From: an uncultured Moraxellaceae bacterium
GTDB taxonomy: Bacteria > Pseudomonadota > Gammaproteobacteria > Pseudomonadales > Moraxellaceae
Direction: 5' to 3'
Length of the DNA stretch: 5,143 nt
NCBI GenBank assembly: GCA_937952925.1
Contig: CALFYA010000064.1
Span: 1-5,143 of the forward strand
Below, piece by piece: positions 3,925 through 5,143 of this stretch (within the stretch, counting starts at the first letter, position 1; every line of letters starts with the position of its first letter). The position numbers and the translations under genes are program-made. The notes under the pieces are model-generated. The model made no database searches, had not been told where the DNA came from, and saw only the letters and a list, made by a program, of their open reading frames with translations.

Positions 3925-5143
3925 CTAGCGGCCTTGTGCGACCACCACACTGCCATTGCTATTGAGGGTAATCAGTTGGTTGGCATTGGTGCTGCTTCCA
4001 CCTTTGAGCTTGGTATTGACAAAACGAACGCCGCGTTTGTTTTCACTAATGCTAATCCCGCTACAGACCACATCATCGGTGGTGCGTTGTGGGTTGTAGC
4101 AACTGTAGCTTTCTGCCCCGTTACCAATATTGAGGATCACGGAGGTGGCAATCAAGCTGGAGTGATGAAAACGGACATCCATCGAACTGCCGTTTTGGGG
4201 AAGCTCAAAATGCAGCGTCAGCCATTCATTGTTGGCATTGATGGATGAGCGCGTTGGGGCAAAGGTCTTGAGGGCAGCTGCGGTGCTGGTCATGCTGCCT
4301 TGGACGGCAGGGGTGAGCTGGAGTTTGGTATCGAGTTGTAGTGACTCAGTGGCGGTATTGACGATGACCTTGCTCATCTCCAAACTGACCAAGCCTTGAG
4401 GGCTGATGGTGATATTGCCGCAGTTGGTCTGACAGGTAAAACGTTTTCCTGTGCTATACACGTCTACAGAAGCTGTGCTGACTTGCGTCACTTGGTTTTG
4501 TTCAACCACCATTTTAAGTTGTGGGGTGGCGACAGTGACTTGCTTGACCGCCTGAGCATTACGCGTCACCACTTGATACTGTGCCGCAAGGATCTCGTCG
4601 GTGGTGTCATTGACCCGAATACTGCCCGTGGTACTCAACGGCAAATCACGATAGGTGGTAGCAGCAGCAGCGGTCATCGAACCATTAATTTGTCCGGTTG
4701 GGAGGCTAATGGTATCGGTAGCGTTATTGAGGTCTTGTAATTGAGCATTATTGACTTTGAGGGTGATCAACAGCTGGTTGGTGCTGCTGGCATTGACCAC
4801 TTCAAGCCCCTGACATGCCTGCCGACCCTGACAACGCCAGTCCCGATTGGCGGCTTGTAACGAGGCAAAAGTGACCCGACCCGTTGCATCCGTTTGGACT
4901 GTCAAGGTGGCGGTATTGCCCTGTCTAAAAATAAACGTCTCGCCGCCCAACGTGGCCGTATCAATCAGGCTTTCAAAACCAAAGGTATCGGGCTGGAAAT
5001 TGAGCAGTGCAAACGACGTGGTACTGATCGATCCGACCACACTGATTTGATTGTCGGTGGAGGGAGGCGAAATCGCGATCAGTGAACCATTGAGCTTGAC
5101 GCCAGAGCTTTCCATGGGCGTGTTGTTGAAGTTGATTTGTCGC
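3925..5143 (-). CDS. Repetitive beta-rich, probably exported protein with three Cys pairs (5' end outside window)
   Basis: The frame is open to the window edge. The first in-frame ATG (5115-5113) has no Shine-Dalgarno site, and nine more in-frame residues (RQINFNNTP) precede it, so the real start is probably beyond 5143; it ends with TAG at 3927-3925. Numbering from that ATG, composition is rich in Ser, Thr, Asn, Gln and Val, with alternating hydrophobic patterns typical of beta strands. Cysteines occur only as three pairs: C95/C101, C228/C232 and C339/C351. Each pair is preceded by strand-like segments and followed by a G-hydrophobic stretch (ACQGLEVV, NCGNITIS, VCSGISIS), which suggests diverged modules of about 110-135 residues. 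The pairs fit disulfides in a periplasmic or surface protein. I recognise no named family. An adhesin-like, pilus-associated or outer-membrane role is possible but unproven. It is convergent with the kinase gene. Confidence 0.8.
   Translation of the reverse strand, partial: RQINFNNTPMESSGVKLNGSLIAISPPSTDNQISVVGSISTTSFALLNFQPDTFGFESLIDTATLGGETFIFRQGNTATLTVQTDATGRVTFASLQAANRDWRCQGRQACQGLEVVNASSTNQLLITLKVNNAQLQDLNNATDTISLPTGQINGSMTAAAATTYRDLPLSTTGSIRVNDTTDEILAAQYQVVTRNAQAVKQVTVATPQLKMVVEQNQVTQVSTASVDVYSTGKRFTCQTNCGNITISPQGLVSLEMSKVIVNTATESLQLDTKLQLTPAVQGSMTSTAAALKTFAPTRSSINANNEWLTLHFELPQNGSSMDVRFHHSSLIATSVILNIGNGAESYSCYNPQRTTDDVVCSGISISENKRGVRFVNTKLKGGSSTNANQLITLNSNGSVVVAQGR

Noticed and set aside
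3934..4740. Plus-strand open frames at 3934-4248 and 4396-4740
   Set aside because: They lie opposite the long minus-strand gene, have no ribosome sites or recognisable domains, and are antisense shadows.

Overview
The window reads as ordinary chromosomal DNA of a Gram-negative bacterium. A Sec signal peptide on an inner-membrane kinase, bacterial Shine-Dalgarno sites, a TetR repressor divergent from an HSL-family esterase, and roughly balanced base composition all fit a gammaproteobacterium. A Moraxellaceae-like source is possible, but I cannot establish it from this sequence. I see no mobile element, CRISPR array, tRNA or rRNA.

Layout. (1) Positions 1-802, minus strand: an alpha/beta hydrolase of the hormone-sensitive-lipase family, cut off at its C-terminus by the window edge. 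(2) Positions 803-1072: a divergent control region. It holds two copies of one 18-bp palindrome (TGGTAC-N6-GTACCA), overlapping back-to-back promoters, a long and foldable hydrolase leader, and a hairpin that encloses the hydrolase Shine-Dalgarno site. (3) Positions 1073-1690, plus: a TetR-family repressor, very likely the protein that binds those palindromes. (4) Positions 1691-1822: a short gap with a possible half-operator. (5) Positions 1823-3637, plus: a membrane sensor histidine kinase with a periplasmic beta-rich domain, seven membrane segments and a HisKA_3/HATPase core, with no response regulator beside it in the window. (6) Positions 3638-3924: a non-coding convergent region dense in inverted repeats. 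(7) Positions 3925-5143, minus: the C-terminal part of a probably exported, repetitive beta-rich protein with three cysteine pairs. Its true start lies beyond the window.

How the parts may work together. The esterase and the TetR gene form a classical divergent regulator-target pair. An effector, perhaps an ester, acyl compound or related small molecule, would release TetR from both operators and derepress both genes. The kinase lies 132 bp downstream of tetR on the same strand and could be read through from it. Its target is unknown. The minus-strand repetitive protein converges on the kinase and is probably an independent unit.

The signals most worth a second look are the paired operators inside overlapping promoters, the sequestered ribosome binding site of the esterase, the degenerate ATP-binding G1 box of the orphan kinase, the folded convergent intergenic region, and the Cys-pair repeat protein. 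None amounts to a clearly new system on sequence alone.
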